From: Vigna angularis
Lineage: Eukaryota > Streptophyta > Magnoliopsida > Fabales > Fabaceae
Assembly (NCBI RefSeq): GCF_016808095.1
Contig: NC_068971.1
Location: 11,916,501-11,980,500 of the forward strand
DNA length: 64,000 nt
Direction of reading: 5' to 3'
The notes under the pieces were generated by a model. The model made no database searches. It was not told the DNA's origin and saw only the letters and a list, made by a program, of their open reading frames with translations. Each line of letters starts with the position of its first letter. Position 1 is the first letter of the stretch. Below are positions 37,457 through 51,714 of the stretch, piece after piece. The translations under genes were made by a program, and so were the position numbers.

Positions 37457-40400
37457 ATGGGCACAAAACTGAATCTTTTGTTGTGTGTTTGGGGTTTGTT
37501 ATTGGGGTGTACTGTGGGCAGGTTTGTGGTGGAGAAGAACAGTTTGAGAGTGACTGCTCCCTCATCGTTGAAGGGGACATATGAATGTGCAATTGGAAAT
37601 TTTGGGGTCCCCATGTATGGAGGAACATTGGTCGGCTCTGTGCTATACCCAAAGGTGAATCAGAAGGGGTGCCTCAACTTCACTGATGTCAATTTTCAGT
37701 CCAAGCCAGGAGGGTTCCCCACCTTTCTACTTGTGGATCGTGGAGGTGAAATTCCCATTGGTCCTTTTAAATTCTTCTCCACTTTATGAATATCACATAA
37801 AAGAACCAAATTTGGAAATGGCATATGATTGTGGTAACTTTTTGAATATGTTGTAGATCAGAATTGCTTTATTTGTTTTTTGTTTCTTATGGCATGAGAT
37901 GGAAAGTTCGGTTAGTTGTTCAATTAATTGAATAGTGAATAGCCGTTTTCTAGTTAGTTGGTAACATTGTTCTTCACCTAGTAGTTGGTAAGTTTACCTG
38001 GAGTTGCACCAAAAGACGTTATAATGTTGCATTCAATGCTCATGTCAATAAACAATGCATAATTTCTTGTGTTTAAGAGTGTGTTTGATTTCTATCCTTA
38101 ATTAAAAACTGTTTTTAGTTTTTGGATGAGAAGTTGATTGCTGAGTAGTACGAAACAATTGTAGAAAACAGATTCTAAAACTGAAAAATAAGAAGGAAAT
38201 CAAACAGGCCCTAAGTTTTTCGCTTTCTATTTTGTCTTGCTTGTGATGATGGAGTAGCGATAAAGTATCCATTGGCGTAGAACCATTACAAAAGAAACAA
38301 AAAAAGGGACATTTTTCTGGTATGATACCTATTTTATTTCTAGAGTGTATGTCATTTTGATGATATCCATGCGTAGGTTGTTAGGAACACAAAAATGGTT
38401 CAACCGTTTAAATTTTTCCTCTGGTCATTTTGGTAGATTGCTACTTCACTTTGAAGGCATGGAATGCACAGAATGGTGGAGCAGCAGCTATTCTTGTGGC
38501 TGATGACAAGGCAGAAACATTGATCACTATGGACACTCCTGAAGAAGGGAAAGGTACAGATGATGATTACGTGGAAAATATTAGTATTCCTTCTGTTCTT
38601 ATCAGCAAATCCTTGGGGGATAGCATAAAAAAAGCTCTCTCTGATGGGGAAATGGTTAACATGAATCTTGATTGGAGAGAGGCTCTTCCACATCCTGATG
38701 ATAGAGTTGAGTATGAGTTATGGACAAATAGCAACGACGAGTGTGGACAAAAGTGTGACAGTCTAATTAATTTTCTGAAGGACTTTAAAGGGGTTGCTCA
38801 GCTGCTTGAGCGGAAAGGGTTCACTCAGTTTACCCCTCGCTATATAACTTGGTTTTGTCCTGAAGCATTTCTCTTGAGCAAACAGTGCAAGTCTCAATGC
38901 ATAAACAATGGAAGGTACTGTGCTCCAGATCCCGAGCAAGATTTCAGTAGTGGGTATGATGGCAAAGATGTTGTTGTTCAAAACTTACGCCAAGCTTGTT
39001 TCTATAAAGTGGCAAATGAAAGTGGAAAGCCTTGGCAGTGGTGGGACTATGTTACCGACTTTTCAATTCGTTGCCCCATGAAAGAGAAGAAGTACACAGA
39101 AGAATGCTCAGATCAAGTTATTAAATCTCTTGGTATGTTGGGCAGTTCATGTTTCTCTGCATACTCTACTGAACTGTCTTTTGTTTCTATTTGGTGTTTG
39201 ATTTTGAATGGGTTGCCAAAATTTGCTCAAGATGAAAAATCATATGATGCTTTTGATTTCAAACAATAATTTCTTTTAATTTTGTGGTTTCAATTTTGTG
39301 GTTTTAATAATTTGGCATCCAGGGGCATTGCCTTGTCTTTTATGGAGGCATTTGTTCGAAGGCATATTATTACAAACGAAGGATGACATTGTTCAGAAAA
39401 ATTTGTGTGAAAATGATGCCTGGGTAAATTCAAAATATGTTTAATTAAAATTAATATTTCTGGAGATATTTTTCAAAAGTCAAATGATAAGAGGAAAAAG
39501 ATAGAGAAAATGAAACTTATTAGTTGGGTTATAAAAGAACATCTCATAGTAACATGAGGAAGGAACATACCCAGCTCTCACCATAGGCATGAAGATTAAG
39601 AAAGAACAAGATAGTATTCTAACTTTCCTCAGGGCTTGTTTTTGTGATTGTATCAAATATGGGAATGCCACATTCCCAATTTTTCTTTCCCAGGCATAAC
39701 TTTACAAAACTTCAAATAAGCACATTCTAAAATGTTGAAGCTATAGTGTATAGGATGAACAAACCCAAATTTGCATCTTTGCTGATAGCAGTATCACTGT
39801 CATTATTCCAAAACCAACTAAGAATCATATACCCAATCAAATCTTCTTTTTCAATTTATTTTTTAAAATTTTTAGTATAAACTAAACTAACTTTTCTTTT
39901 GTTATTTCTTTCAAAGAGGTTTATCAAGACATTCTAATGAAGATATGTTTGCTTCCCTCCCAATCTATTTACTTTACAGGTGCTGATCTGAAGAAGATTA
40001 AGGACTGTATTGGGGACCCCCATGCAGATGTTGAAAATCCTGTTCTTAAGGCTGAGCAGGAGGCACAGGTTAGCTTTCTAAAATGCAAACATTCCTTATG
40101 TTATTCTTGTCGCGTTTTCCTTTCATTTAGGCCATGAAGTTGTTTTATGAGTGAATGGTAATTTGTTCTAACTTGGGTTGCAGATTGGCAAAGGTACTCG
40201 TGGTGATGTGACTATACTGCCTACTCTTGTTATAAACAACAGACAGTATAGAGGTCCGAGGAATTTTTTCAAGCTGTCTTGATTTCTATTTGCTACATTA
40301 TATTATTTTTATAACATATGCTTTTAACTGCTTTTAGGTAAGTTGTCAAGACCCGCTGTTCTCAAGGCAATCTGTGCAGGTTTCCTAGAGACCACTGAAC

Positions 40401-42628
40401 CATCCGTTTGCTTAACTCCAGGTCCTTTTTTTCTTTCTTTTTTGTTTTTAATTTCTATTTTCCTCCTTGAATCTTCCACCCTCACTCCTTTTCTACAGAA
40501 GAAATCATCTGTGATATCGGGAACTCTTTTCTGCTTCTATAGTTGCTTCCTTTTATATATAACTGCTTCAAATGATTTGAACTGTATGTTGCCTTTATCT
40601 ATCACCAAGTAGTGTCTCTATTTGGTATCTCTAAAGTTGGTGAAAATTTAAAATTTCTTGCTTTTTTTTCTTGTTTAGATGTTTCCGTTTTTCAATTTTG
40701 ATTAAAGAAATTATGTAGTTTTGATCTATATAGAATCGTAGGTGCAGTGGTAGCTGACACTTTAAAAATCCAATCTTGTTCAAATGCTAATGATTTTACT
40801 GATTACTGTTTGCAGAAATGGAAACAGATGAGTGTTTGGTAAACAATGGTGGTTGTTGGAAGGAAAAATCCTCTAACATTACTGCTTGCCGGGTATTTAG
40901 TTGACTGAACCTTGTCGTGCACATTTTATGGCTTTCCATCTACTTATTTGTTTTCTAATTATAGGACACTTTCCGAGGAAGAGTATGTGAATGCCCGGTT
41001 GTACAAAATGTGAAATTTGTTGGAGATGGATATACCCACTGTGAAGGTAAAATAGTTCTTGAATTCAGATAAATGACTTCATTCTCCACTCTACACATTT
41101 TAAAATCTATTTATTCCATAAACAAGCCAAACAGAACACACATCATCATCATGGCACCAAATTGGTGTTTATATTTTTACCTCCTTTTGCTCAATTTACA
41201 CTCTTGATCTCTATCAACGCTGTCATTCTACCTTGTTTATGAGTCGGGGAGGTTGGGAAGCTTGCAATTATGGTAATTTCAATTTTTTTATGTGTTTCAT
41301 ACTCATGAGAATTTGAATTTCTTAACAGCATCTGGAACCTTGAGCTGTGACTTCAACAACGGTGGTTGTTGGAAGGGATCTCAAGGTGGCAGGGCTTACA
41401 CGGCTTGTCTGGTAAGTTGTCTCAGTCATCCTTTTGTGCTTTTTTTTGGTTTGAAGTGGCCGGTGTAAAACTGATATGATAGATACTGATTGTCATTTGT
41501 TGCTTTATTAATAATGCAGGATGACTACAGAAAAGGTTGTACATGTCCTCCTGGGTTCAAAGGAGATGGAGTCCAGTCATGTGAAGGTATTTGTTGCCCT
41601 AAATTTGGTGGTTCTGTAGTATTTGGAGAATGGTAAACACAAATGAGAGAGTGGTTTCTCTTGGTGGATTTGATTTACATTTCTGCAGTTGTTAGCAATC
41701 ATGCTATTAGCTTTTCTTCATTTCTGCTTCTGATTTTGTTGCAGATATTGACGAGTGCCAAGAGAAAACAGCCTGCCAATGCCCAGGTTGCAAATGCAAA
41801 AACACCTGGGGAAGTTATGAATGCAAATGTGGTAGTGGTTTGTTCTACTCACGAGAAAATGACACATGTCTAGGTGAGACTTATTTAGTTGTTCTATCTT
41901 TTTCTTGACCACTTTCAAAATTGCCTTGCTAAATGGTTTGTTTTTGTATAAGCATTTAAACATACAATGTCTCTTTGTGATGAACATGACTTTTGTCCAT
42001 CCTCAATGTTTCATTGGGTTTTCCTTTTCCATCTGTATAGTCTCAAGGTTTCTTTGAGAAGCTTGTGAGCTTTATATTTGCAATTTAAACCAAAATGGAA
42101 AATTCTAGTATGCTTTCCATTATCTTGATGGTGTTGCAGATATTCTTTGTATGTTTCTGAATGCTCAAGTGTTTTAAATCCTGCCTATCTGTACATAATT
42201 TCCAAAGACTTCAATGTTTTTATTTCAATCTTACCTTGCAGATACTCTTTGTATAGCTCTTAATTTCTTAACTTCATTATAAATGCAGGTGCATATTCTG
42301 CTACAGGGGTGAGCATATGGATGATTATCCTCATCGTGGTTGTTGCTGTTTCTGGAGGATATGCATTTTACAAGTACAGAATCCAGGTATGATTATTGAA
42401 AATTCTGATGTTTCTGGCTTTGGTTTTCATTTACTTATTTTGAGTCTTGTTGATCAAACTTTTTCCAACAATTTATGCATATTCATCCTAGAATTCGTTG
42501 TTGATCTATTTGTTGAAATAAATTATGTGCAGAGATATATGGATTCAGAAATACGGGCAATTATGGCACAATACATGCCTTTGGATAATCAACCTGAGGA
42601 ATCTAATCAAGTTCATCATAATATCTAA
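37457..42628 (+). CDS. VSR: Vacuolar sorting receptor (BP-80 family), 619 aa, 12 exons
   Basis: A type I membrane receptor that sorts soluble cargo to the lytic or protein-storage vacuole. Exons: 37457-37745, 38437-39132, 39980-40068, 40184-40253, 40338-40421, 40816-40892, 40965-41046, 41329-41411, 41520-41586, 41745-41873, 42289-42386, 42533-42628. All junctions are GT-AG and the frame stays open to TAA. Residues 1-21 form a signal peptide. The lumenal PA-type domain follows ([23 protein letters not shown] across exons 1/2), then the cysteine-rich VSR region ([27 protein letters not shown]). Three EGF-like repeats lie at about 410-462, 463-512 and 513-555; the last begins DIDEC, a calcium-binding type. 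A membrane span covers about 562-583. The tail carries the sorting signal YMPL (602-605). Possible N-glycosylation sites include NFT, NIS and NIT. Complete length for the family. I did not assign a numbered paralogue. Confidence 0.96.
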
Positions 42629-45363
42629 ATGGAGATAAGTGATATTTATCAGCATGCTCAGCTTATACTGCAATCTCTCCTTCCCACAATATCCTTTGTT
42701 ATTACTTAGCTATGTAAATTCCAAACTAATGTGGTCTTGCCATTAAAATTTGTGTCTTTTCTTCTGCTGTTTCGGCTCTTTCATGTTGCACCTAATTCTG
42801 TTTTTCTTGGTAAAAATTATGATTTTTAGTTTCTTACAAGCTCTTTATAATGAACTATAAATTTTCTTCAAACTATACTCTTATTATCTAATGAGTTCAC
42901 ACAACTTTGTCTTGAGAAGATGATTGTCTTTCACAGAACTTGGCGATTCAACATGATAAATTCCTGTCACAATCCCAATTCAAATATTCCCCCATAGATA
43001 AAAAATAAATAAAAAACATTTTAATTGGATAAAAATGGAAAAATGGAAAAAGATAAAACCTTGAGACACTTTTCATGAATGTATAGTTATCACTATTATG
43101 AACTTGTGGATTTTCACATACGTAGTATGATAGAAAAATAGTATCGAATGATGAAAAAGTTATTGAATATAATTCTGATAAGTGGAAACGTGGAGATGGG
43201 TCCATAAACTTTTATTGTAAGATATTAAATACTGATGGATTGGATTAAATAGGATAAAAGAAAATTATGATACCAGATTCATATTTAAGTGAGCTACTCA
43301 ATCAAATAGAACTAACATTAATAAGTAGATAAAAAATCCAATAGGAAAAAAACTATTATATTATAATGATTCAACTGAATTAAATTAAAATAATTTATCA
43401 TATCAATAAAAATATCATCTTAGACTCTTTAATGAAAGAACATTCAAAGAATTTGTCACTATTAAATAGATATTGGCACACAAATTAGCATAATTAGGCT
43501 AAGGAAAAAATAAACCTAAGTATAAGAGATCAAATATCCAAATATCTTTAATAACATGGTTCATCCCATCATATCTCATGCATAACTATTTTTCTTTTAT
43601 TGTGTTTAATTGGAACATTGGAGCTTTTGCAGGAATTAATGGAGTGTCTTTATCAATATTAGAGTTTACGTTAAAACTTATTTGATTTTAAGTAAAGTTG
43701 TTCAATATAGGGTTTATCATGTATAAGACAAGTCCATCTTGAGAATTGAGGATTAATAATTTTTCTGATTATAAATCAAATTGCAAGTGAATTAAAAACA
43801 TTAATTATTAAATTTTTATAAAAATATTGTTTTTCTATTAGTAACTCGAGATTAGGTAAAATGTAAAATGTTAATAGTTTATATAGAAAGAAAAAAAAGT
43901 AAACATTCATCATCTCACATATCATGACTACACGTGGATAACATTTTCACCCCGCACATCACGGCTTCAATAAGTAACACAAGTCTTTTTAAAAATTTCC
44001 ATTCTCTAAATTATACATTGAATTCAAGATGTTATTACTACCAGATGGAATTTTAGTAACAGATTAAATACTCAACATTATATAAAATAATCAATAACAA
44101 ATTTTCCAATGTTTCTAATTGACTACTTATTAATGTCCAGTTAATTTCATTATATACTAAACATAGTAGGTCTGTTCAACAATTTTTTATTATATAGTGA
44201 CTCGACTACTATTGAATTGAAGGAACAAATGATAATCAAGCAATGCTTCATGGAAAACAAATTTACTTAACCGGTCGCACTTTTTCATATATTATTTTCA
44301 TATTAAAAAAATTCAAATTATATTTTTTTAATTTTTAAATAATTTTTTTAAGTTATAAAAGTAGAAAATAATTTTTAAATTATACAAAAAGCTATCTTTC
44401 AAATTTCACAATTAGAAAATCAACGGTATACGCAGGAAGAAACTGGTTGCTAAACCGTGATCACTGAGATCAAAGAGTGACAAGTCACTCGCAATTATAT
44501 AATTTTTTACTAATGTAAACAATTATATTATTTTTTATTAATGCAAAAATACTAGAATTTAACAATAGCCATGTCTTCGGAAGACCTCAAAAGTCTCAGT
44601 TACATATTTAGTTCTCCAATTCACTAACTAATATAACATAGCATCAGTATTTTTGACTTGTTATCCCTTATAAACATTCTCACAATTTTATTTATCATTA
44701 ACATATTAGCTGTATATCAAAAACTATTTTAAACTTCTTAACTTTTAAAAAGAGTACAGCATTCTCTTTCTAAGAAAGAGAAAACTCAAAAAAATAAAAT
44801 AAAAATAGAACAAAATTTTTGAAGTATTGTTCTGTCAAAAGCAAATTAGGTCAGCTAAAAACCAAAACAAAAAATAACGCAGATGGCCTCAGTCCAAAAT
44901 TAATTTCATATAAATTCAAAACTTTCTGCATCATCCAAACACATCTAAAGTATCTGCCTGCTGACTTATATATATTAGAATCTGTAACCCTCCAAGCTAC
45001 CATCTGCAGCTTACGATATATCTAGATTTTAGTAATATCCCAGCTCAGAGAGGTTACTCATAAATAATAGAATATTAGTAATGTTCCACAAAATTCACTA
45101 CCAAGGGAAATTATATCCACGCTCTCCAAGCTCCATTTGGTCTTTTAGTCTTTGATGACCCAGCCCGTGAAAAACCATAGAAAAAATTATCACCAAAATT
45201 TATTCTGACCATCATCGTAGATCTTCAGTATTTTACCTGATCTTCACGCCGATCTTCAATTTTTTACACTGGGTAGCAAATACAAATAGATTATACAGTA
45301 GTAAAAAGACATTTTGGTTTAAAATGGCATCTATGATTTTAAAAGACCGACCTCATCGTAGAA
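42629..45363. other. Convergent intergenic region
   Basis: 2.7 kb between the stops of two convergent genes. It contains their 3' untranslated ends and otherwise AT-rich DNA. No gene, RNA or repeat array was recognised. Confidence 0.55.
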
Positions 45364-48300
45364 CTAGTTTCCTGGTTCAGTTTCCAAGTTTGTGCCATTT
45401 TGTTGACTACGTTCCAGTACTATTCTATAGATATAAAATGCCACTACTGCACCACTGCAGATGTGAAATAAAGTCGTTACATACAAAGTATTAATAGAAA
45501 GATCAAAAGCATTAAACAAATATTGACTGTAAGCCAAATGATATTCCATTTCCAATCTACTTTTACAGTTTAATTGAAACTTCATGTAAGTTTTCCATTT
45601 CGGTCTTTTACCAGAAGTATTGTATTCCAAAGCTTCTGGCAGAATTGCAATATTTCAGCATTCAGAATTTCCAATTAAACAACCATTTGTTGGATCAAAC
45701 TAAATGCAATCTAACACCTCAACTTCATAGCATTCAAAAAATCTGGTTTTAGATCAACCGTCTAATTTGTGTTAAGAATGAAATAGCAGCAAGTTACTAA
45801 GATTATCTCTCATTAACGTAACAATTAACTCCAAAATGAAGACTAAAAAAAGTTCACGTGTAAGTAAAATAATGATTTTTCAAGAACCTGATCAGAGCAG
45901 TGAAATAAGAGGATCCCTGGAAAAACAAAAGAATGTGAAACTATCAAATATTTGAAACCGATATTAATTTTATTTGCATGAAAGTTAAATTTATATTGAT
46001 AATGAATGCCTTACTTTGCCTATCGAGTTTATCTCCCGCAGAAACAGTATACTTGCTATAGCTGCAAGTCCAACAAGTTAAAATAAGCTTCAAGATAGAG
46101 AAACAAATAAATACACAATTGAAAAAGTTAAATGCATAGTTAGTCTGAAACTAATAAACTAAATTAGATTTTGACCCAAAAAAAGGTTGATGAGTGTTTT
46201 TTAAGTATAAGACCATATGCATACTTCATGGAAACAATCCCACTCGAATAGTTGGTAAAGTTCTTTCTCCAATTATTTAACATACTACATCTGCAGTCAA
46301 ACTCGAAACCGTTGATTAAATTGGAACAGTCCAATACCAGTTAATCCATGAAGATGGAAACATAATTTCATTATATGTAAAAGTGTAAAGAATGTTTTAT
46401 TTCTTCTTTAATTACAGCATAGTTGACTACAATTTGCTTTGTATTTAAAATATTGTGAACAAAAACAAAGCAAAGCAAATAGTCTCCTGTTCAAGTCTTA
46501 TGGATGGAAAAAAGTAGGCACTAGGAAAGTTTTGCCCCCTTGAAAGAATGCATATAATGCAGGATAACTTGAATTAGTCTGGAATTAATGTAGGTAACTT
46601 TTCAGTACCAAGGATCTCATCCAAAAAAATAAATATCAAGGATAGAAGGCATCAATTATACAGAAAAGTAACATTAATCCCTAAAATTATGCAATAGTTC
46701 TCTGAGACAAGTTCCAAGTTAGCATTGCAATGGTTATAAGTAGAAAGGCCAGTTTTGGTTTCCAACTCATATTTGAAGATTAAAAAAAGAAGCTCAAATG
46801 TTTTTTTAAGAAATACAAGTAAATCGGAATTCCCCAAACACAAAGCCCGTCCATTGAACTGTTTAAGTATCAGTGCCGACTCTGATTTTATATGAAAATA
46901 TTAAATTCACCTCCCCAATTTTCATCAATATAAAATTCATGCATACAAGTTCGTTGCATTCACAAAACCAACTGAATCTATTTGTCAATTAAACCAATTG
47001 GTCACATAATAGTACAATACTATTGCAAAGCTAACGAGATGAATATTTGTGCATGTTTGGTTCAACTTAGTTGAGAAAGTAACCCTTTTTTGTTTTTGCC
47101 GCTCCCTGCGAAAACTGTAGAAAAGTAATAATTTCCAAAAATAATTTGCTCTTAGTGAGCTAATATATCATATTCTTATAACCCAGTTATGTACTGAATG
47201 AAGGGAAAGAAATAAGGATAGAAATAAAAAGCCAATTGAATTGGAAAATATGTGTTTCACTTATTATAATCAAAATATTTAAAAGGGCATTTGAAAGGAA
47301 TACAAGAATTATATTTAAGCAAATTCAAACGCATTTATTTTTGCAATTCTTTTAAATGGGATATCTTCAGTTAAATAATAAGCATATGATCTCACCAGCT
47401 TGGCCCTTCAAAGCAAGAGCAGAGGAGCGTCCTCTTTTATATGATTTCAGACTCAAAATGCTTAAAGCAAGCAGGGCACCACCTAAAATCACGCCAAACC
47501 TTATGGCTGCAAGGTTACCTGTTATCATAAAGGAAAGGAAGCCACCAAGAGAAAGCAGCAACCCTACAAAGAATATGAATACGACAAACATATTAAACAA
47601 AGTACAGAGGGGAAAGCAGACGATAAATATCCCCAGTCAACATAATAGAAGTCATATAATAATATTTTTGGGGTGATAGTGGGTATCGTGTCTGGAACCT
47701 GGAAGCCTAGAGTGGCATTTAATGAGATTACATCTATAGAACTGATGTTGAGGCCCGAGGCCCATAAGCAAGGCACTTAAATCGTCCCAACATCTAAAAA
47801 GATTCCAGCGTCAGTCTCTGTGTGAAGAATGGATAATATTTATGTAGTTTTATTACAGGATGATGCCCGTTAACACCAGTAATCATCAGCAGACATACAA
47901 TTCCTAGCAAAGGCTAATTATTATCAGCTATCAATTCAAATCCTTATTAGCTGCCACCCTCCTAACAAGTGAACGAGACCAAGACATTTAAAATATATGA
48001 GCAGTGTAATATTGGGTACGAATTCAGTTATAAAATCTAAACAAATTTGAACATGAGAAATGGAATCTCGATTCACAATACACTAGTAAAATGATAAAAA
48101 GTAGTTTATATTGTAACAGCTTTACAGCTACCATTCACCTCTTGTAAAAAGTGTCCTAAACAGGATTTTCCATAATATGTAATTCCTCTTCTTCATTTAC
48201 TCCCGTCAAGTTTAACACACGCTAACTTGAGTATGAGAGTGTTTCACCTTCGTTCTGCAATTACCCTATGAAAATAATCTTAGATTTGAGCTTATGACCT

Positions 48301-49283
48301 AACCTACTTACCAAACAAATACAACTCATAAAAACATTGCCTAAGCTTATAAGCACTACTCAAATGAGCTGATGTGTCGATGGCTACACATTGCAACATA
48401 TCACTCCAGCTTTCTAGTCAGACTACCCGTGTGACCACAATTAAGACGACAAATCTATATCAAGGAATTAACAACTCTCTCAAATTGCTCCCTGCATTAT
48501 ATTAGGAAAGAGACTCTAGCACTAATAACAATCCCATACAAAACTCAACTACGCAAAAACACATGATTATTCATACCATACGGTAGGCCAACATAGAAGT
48601 CCCTCAGTCCAGACAACTTATGGATATCATCCGATGGCGTGGTGAACGTGTCCACAATGTCCTTCACCTCCGGCGAACTCTCTGCCGCCGCGGACAAATA
48701 TTCCTTCCCTTCATCGGTGATCTCCTTCGCGGCGGTGCTCAACTCGTGCTTGGTCTTATCAGCCAGCACCTTCAGCTGCACCGTGGTGTCCTTCAGAATG
48801 ACACCGGCCTTCTTCGAGTACAACTCGTAAGCGTCCTGAGATACGCCCCGAAACTTCTCCGCCTGTTCCCTGAAAGTGTCCAGCGTCTGTTTCCACGCCT
48901 CCTGCGACTCCTCAGACCCCGCATGGGCATCACGCTCCTTCTCCACTTCGATCTCCCCGTGTTCCTACACAGTTCCCCAATCCAAATCACAAATTCATAT
49001 ACACTTCCACGGTAACTGACTAACGAAGTAATCGACAAACTAATTCGCTTCTGAGTCTTACCGAATCTTGGTGAGAAGCGGTGAAAGCGACAGTTAACGG
49101 TTTCCGGCGGTGGAGGGTGAGGAAGGAGGCGGCGAGGGCGTTAGGTGGAGCGGCGTTAAGAGCGCGGGGTTTGAATAAGGGGTTGAAGTTGGATGTACGG
49201 GGAAACTTGTTGAATGGGAGAGAGAAATTAGAATGGGCGAGTTTAGGGTTTAGCACCGAAACTGAATCCATTGTGAAAGTCAT
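45364..49283 (-). CDS. FAX3: FATTY ACID EXPORT 3-like chloroplast membrane protein, 314 aa, 6 exons
   Basis: FAX proteins (Tmemb_14 family) act in the plastid inner envelope; FAX1 is linked to fatty acid export and FAX3 is a relative. Exons on the minus strand: 49283-49062, 48964-48577, 47563-47396, 46061-46015, 45916-45888, 45454-45364. All are GT-AG and the frame is continuous to TAG. Residues 1 to about 70 look like a transit peptide (Ser/Asn/Arg-rich, few acidic). Residues 75-195 form a long amphipathic helical region (EAWKQTLDTFREQAEKF; KAGVILKDTTVQLKVLADK) typical of the FAX3 type. Four hydrophobic segments follow: LLLSLGGFLSF, FGVILGGALLALSI, AIASILFLREI and YFTALISGAVVAFYIYRIV. Two exons are tiny (47 and 29 bp). 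An alternative start at MDSVSVL (49271) is equally plausible. Similarity to FAX3 is recalled, not searched. Confidence 0.9.
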
Positions 49284-49380
49284 GGTGAATGGAAGGCTAA
49301 GAGAGGGAGAGGGAGAGATGGTGAAGCTGGAGAGAAGTGAAGGCTACGAGGGAGAGAAAGCTGTGAAGAAAGCAATGGGA

Positions 49381-49387
49381 TTTATAG
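49381..49387 (-). promoter_or_regulatory. TATA box candidate for the FAX3-like gene
   Basis: The minus strand reads CTATAAATCCC, about 100 bp upstream of ATG 49283, followed by a CT-rich leader (CTCTCCCTCTCCCTCTCTTA, around 49298-49317). Confidence 0.5.
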
Positions 49388-49715
49388 TAATGGCGATGGA
49401 AAATAAGATTGGAGTAAAATGTGTTTGCGAAATGTCCTAAACCACCCACGACGCAAGACGCAAGACGCAAAGGAGGGAAGAGATGATTCGTGTGCTGCGT
49501 ACTACACTCCTGAGAAGGTGACACCTGTATTCAAGTACTCATCGTAACCTATATTTCCGTTGGAATATCCCAAGTCCAAGTAATTGTTCTACTGTCTCTT
49601 CCTAATCGCCTCCTTCTTAATTCCGTTTCCATATTTTTACTTCAGAAGGCAGGAATAAATTAATTAACTTACTTTTTTAAAATATATTAGTAATTTATCG
49701 TTAGAATATGGAAAA

Positions 49716-50335
49716 TTATCAAAATGGGTTGAAATCCGTGAGTCAACCCAGTTAATCACGGGTTGAGTTAGAAAAAAATGTAAAAATTTTGATACGAGTC
49801 AATTTTGACCCGGCTCGCTAAGAACTCGGCTCACCCAGATTGAACCTGTGCTGAGTCGGGTTGGCTCATCAATCCACCTATTTTTTTATTGAAATCAAAT
49901 TAGTTAAATTAATTATTCAAATCCTATTTTTTTTATTGAAATCAAATTAATTAAATTAATTATTCAAAACACACAACCCTTACTTCGCAGTAGAGCTTTT
50001 CGTGCTGGGTTGTGTTGTTGTCTATCCAAAAGTTTCACTCTACTATATATTTTTTATCAAACGGTTGTGTATGTCTCATTTAAACTAAATTGACAAAATT
50101 TTATGCTATCAAATAGACTTCTTTTGTTTCATTTCAAAATAAAAGGGTGAAAAAAAGTTAAGTGAGCCAATGAGCCAACCTGTTAACCCACAATCCGTGG
50201 TGGGTCGGGTCAGATTCAAATTTTTTTGGCTTACTAATAAATGAGCCGGGTTGGGTTGGCTCACTAAATGGACAACCCGTAGTGGGTCGAGTTAGATCGG
50301 ACCGGATTACCTGTTTTGACAACTCTACGAAAAAC
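49716..50335. mobile_element. hAT-like non-autonomous repeat
   Basis: The two ends are imperfect inverted repeats (TTATCAAAATGGGTTG at the left, TTGTCAAAACAGGTAA when the right end is reversed). Inside, GGGTTGGCTCA/TGAGCCAACC motifs occur near both ends, a pattern I know from widespread short plant repeats. The middle holds a duplicated TTTTTTATTGAAATCAAATTA stretch (about 49883 and 49928). No coding capacity. The superfamily is a guess and no target duplication was confirmed. Confidence 0.45.
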
Positions 50336-50954
50336 TATATTTAGGATGTAAAATCAAGCGTGCTACACTTTTTACGTCTTAATTAACAAATTTCTCCTTT
50401 AGTTTTTTTGGTTAGCAAACTAATAATTGTAGTAATAGAATTGAGTAAAAAAAGTGCATTACTAATATTAGTTTTTTTTGTATCTTTTTGTGTCAAATGC
50501 TTGTACATTTTTTTAATGTCCAATTTATATCGAATTATTTGTAAATTTGTATTTCATGTTAATTATTTTAACCTCAAATATTTATTATATTTTATTTCAT
50601 TTTTCGGAAAATTGTCATTCTTCTCCTAACTTAATCTTTAAAATTACATAAATTGTTTTATATTTGTTTTTATAAATAAGAGAGGTATATTTTTTTTCCA
50701 CCGAGTTTATCCATATTTAATCAGCGATTGCACTTGTGAAGGTTGAAGTGTAAGTAGTCTGTGGTGCAAGAAAGGGATAGGATTCTAATAAAAGCCTTGT
50801 TTATTAGACACTCTGCCTTTTGCTTCACAACAAAACCAAAGAACCAATTCCCATCAGAAAAACAAATTCAAGTTTATATGAAAATAACAACAATAATGAA
50901 AACCAACGTTAAATTGTTTAGGCTGATATAAAATATGTCACAAGAGTTTGATTC

Positions 50955-50957
<3 letters not shown>
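50336..50957. other. AT-rich DNA without a recognisable gene
   Basis: Nothing recognisable between the hAT-like repeat and the TA tract. Confidence 0.45.

Positions 50958-51049
<92 letters not shown>
50958..51049. repeat. (TA)n microsatellite, about 45 copies
   Basis: About 92 bp of perfect alternating TA. Confidence 0.97.
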
Positions 51050-51050
<1 letters not shown>

Positions 51051-51714
51051 CTGATTTGATCATTAAATTTTATACCCGTAATCATCTCATTTTTTTAATA
51101 CCTTAACTGTTATTTTATAATGAAAAGCATGAATTAGTTTACTTAGCAGCATTAAATTTGTTAATAATTTATATATTTTTTTAAATGCAGATATTAGATA
51201 ATGTATTTTCACATGAGGAAATGTTTATATTAAAAAGACAATCAATGAATGGATTATATGAAAGGAGGTTTACAAATAGAAAATGGGACCAAACATAAAA
51301 TAAGAGAGACACAAGTTATTATCAAAAGCTTAACCAAACACCTTTAATCACGATGCAATGTTTTTAAAGTATAAAAGAATTCTTGAGAAAGGAGATGGAA
51401 AGAAGAATCATTCCCAATCACAATTTTGGTTAACTCGATTCTCGGTCTTTATGCCTTTCAGTGAAAACCAACTTAGTTTTCTAATATTAGAACTAAACAT
51501 GAAGATCGAAATCATTCTGATTGGTTTATGTAGATATTCTTATTTAGATTAACTTTAGTTTATAAGAATAATTATGTAAAGTATTTTAAATGAAAAATTT
51601 CACATAAGTAATTTCAAATTCAACTTTTTTTTACTAGATTTTTACGAAATTAAAGGTCAAATTAAGTTAACTTAAACTAAAGGATCAATTTATTCGATAG
51701 GGTTAAACGCTTAG

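Noticed and set aside
39321..39425. Possible extra exon in intron 2 of the vacuolar sorting receptor
   Set aside because: It has an AG before and a GT after and is open in one frame, but the family protein has no residues here, and exon 2 joins exon 3 in the conserved phase without it.
48620..49440. Plus-strand frames of 119-131 codons
   Set aside because: They are shadows of exons 1 and 2 and the leader of the minus-strand FAX3-like gene.
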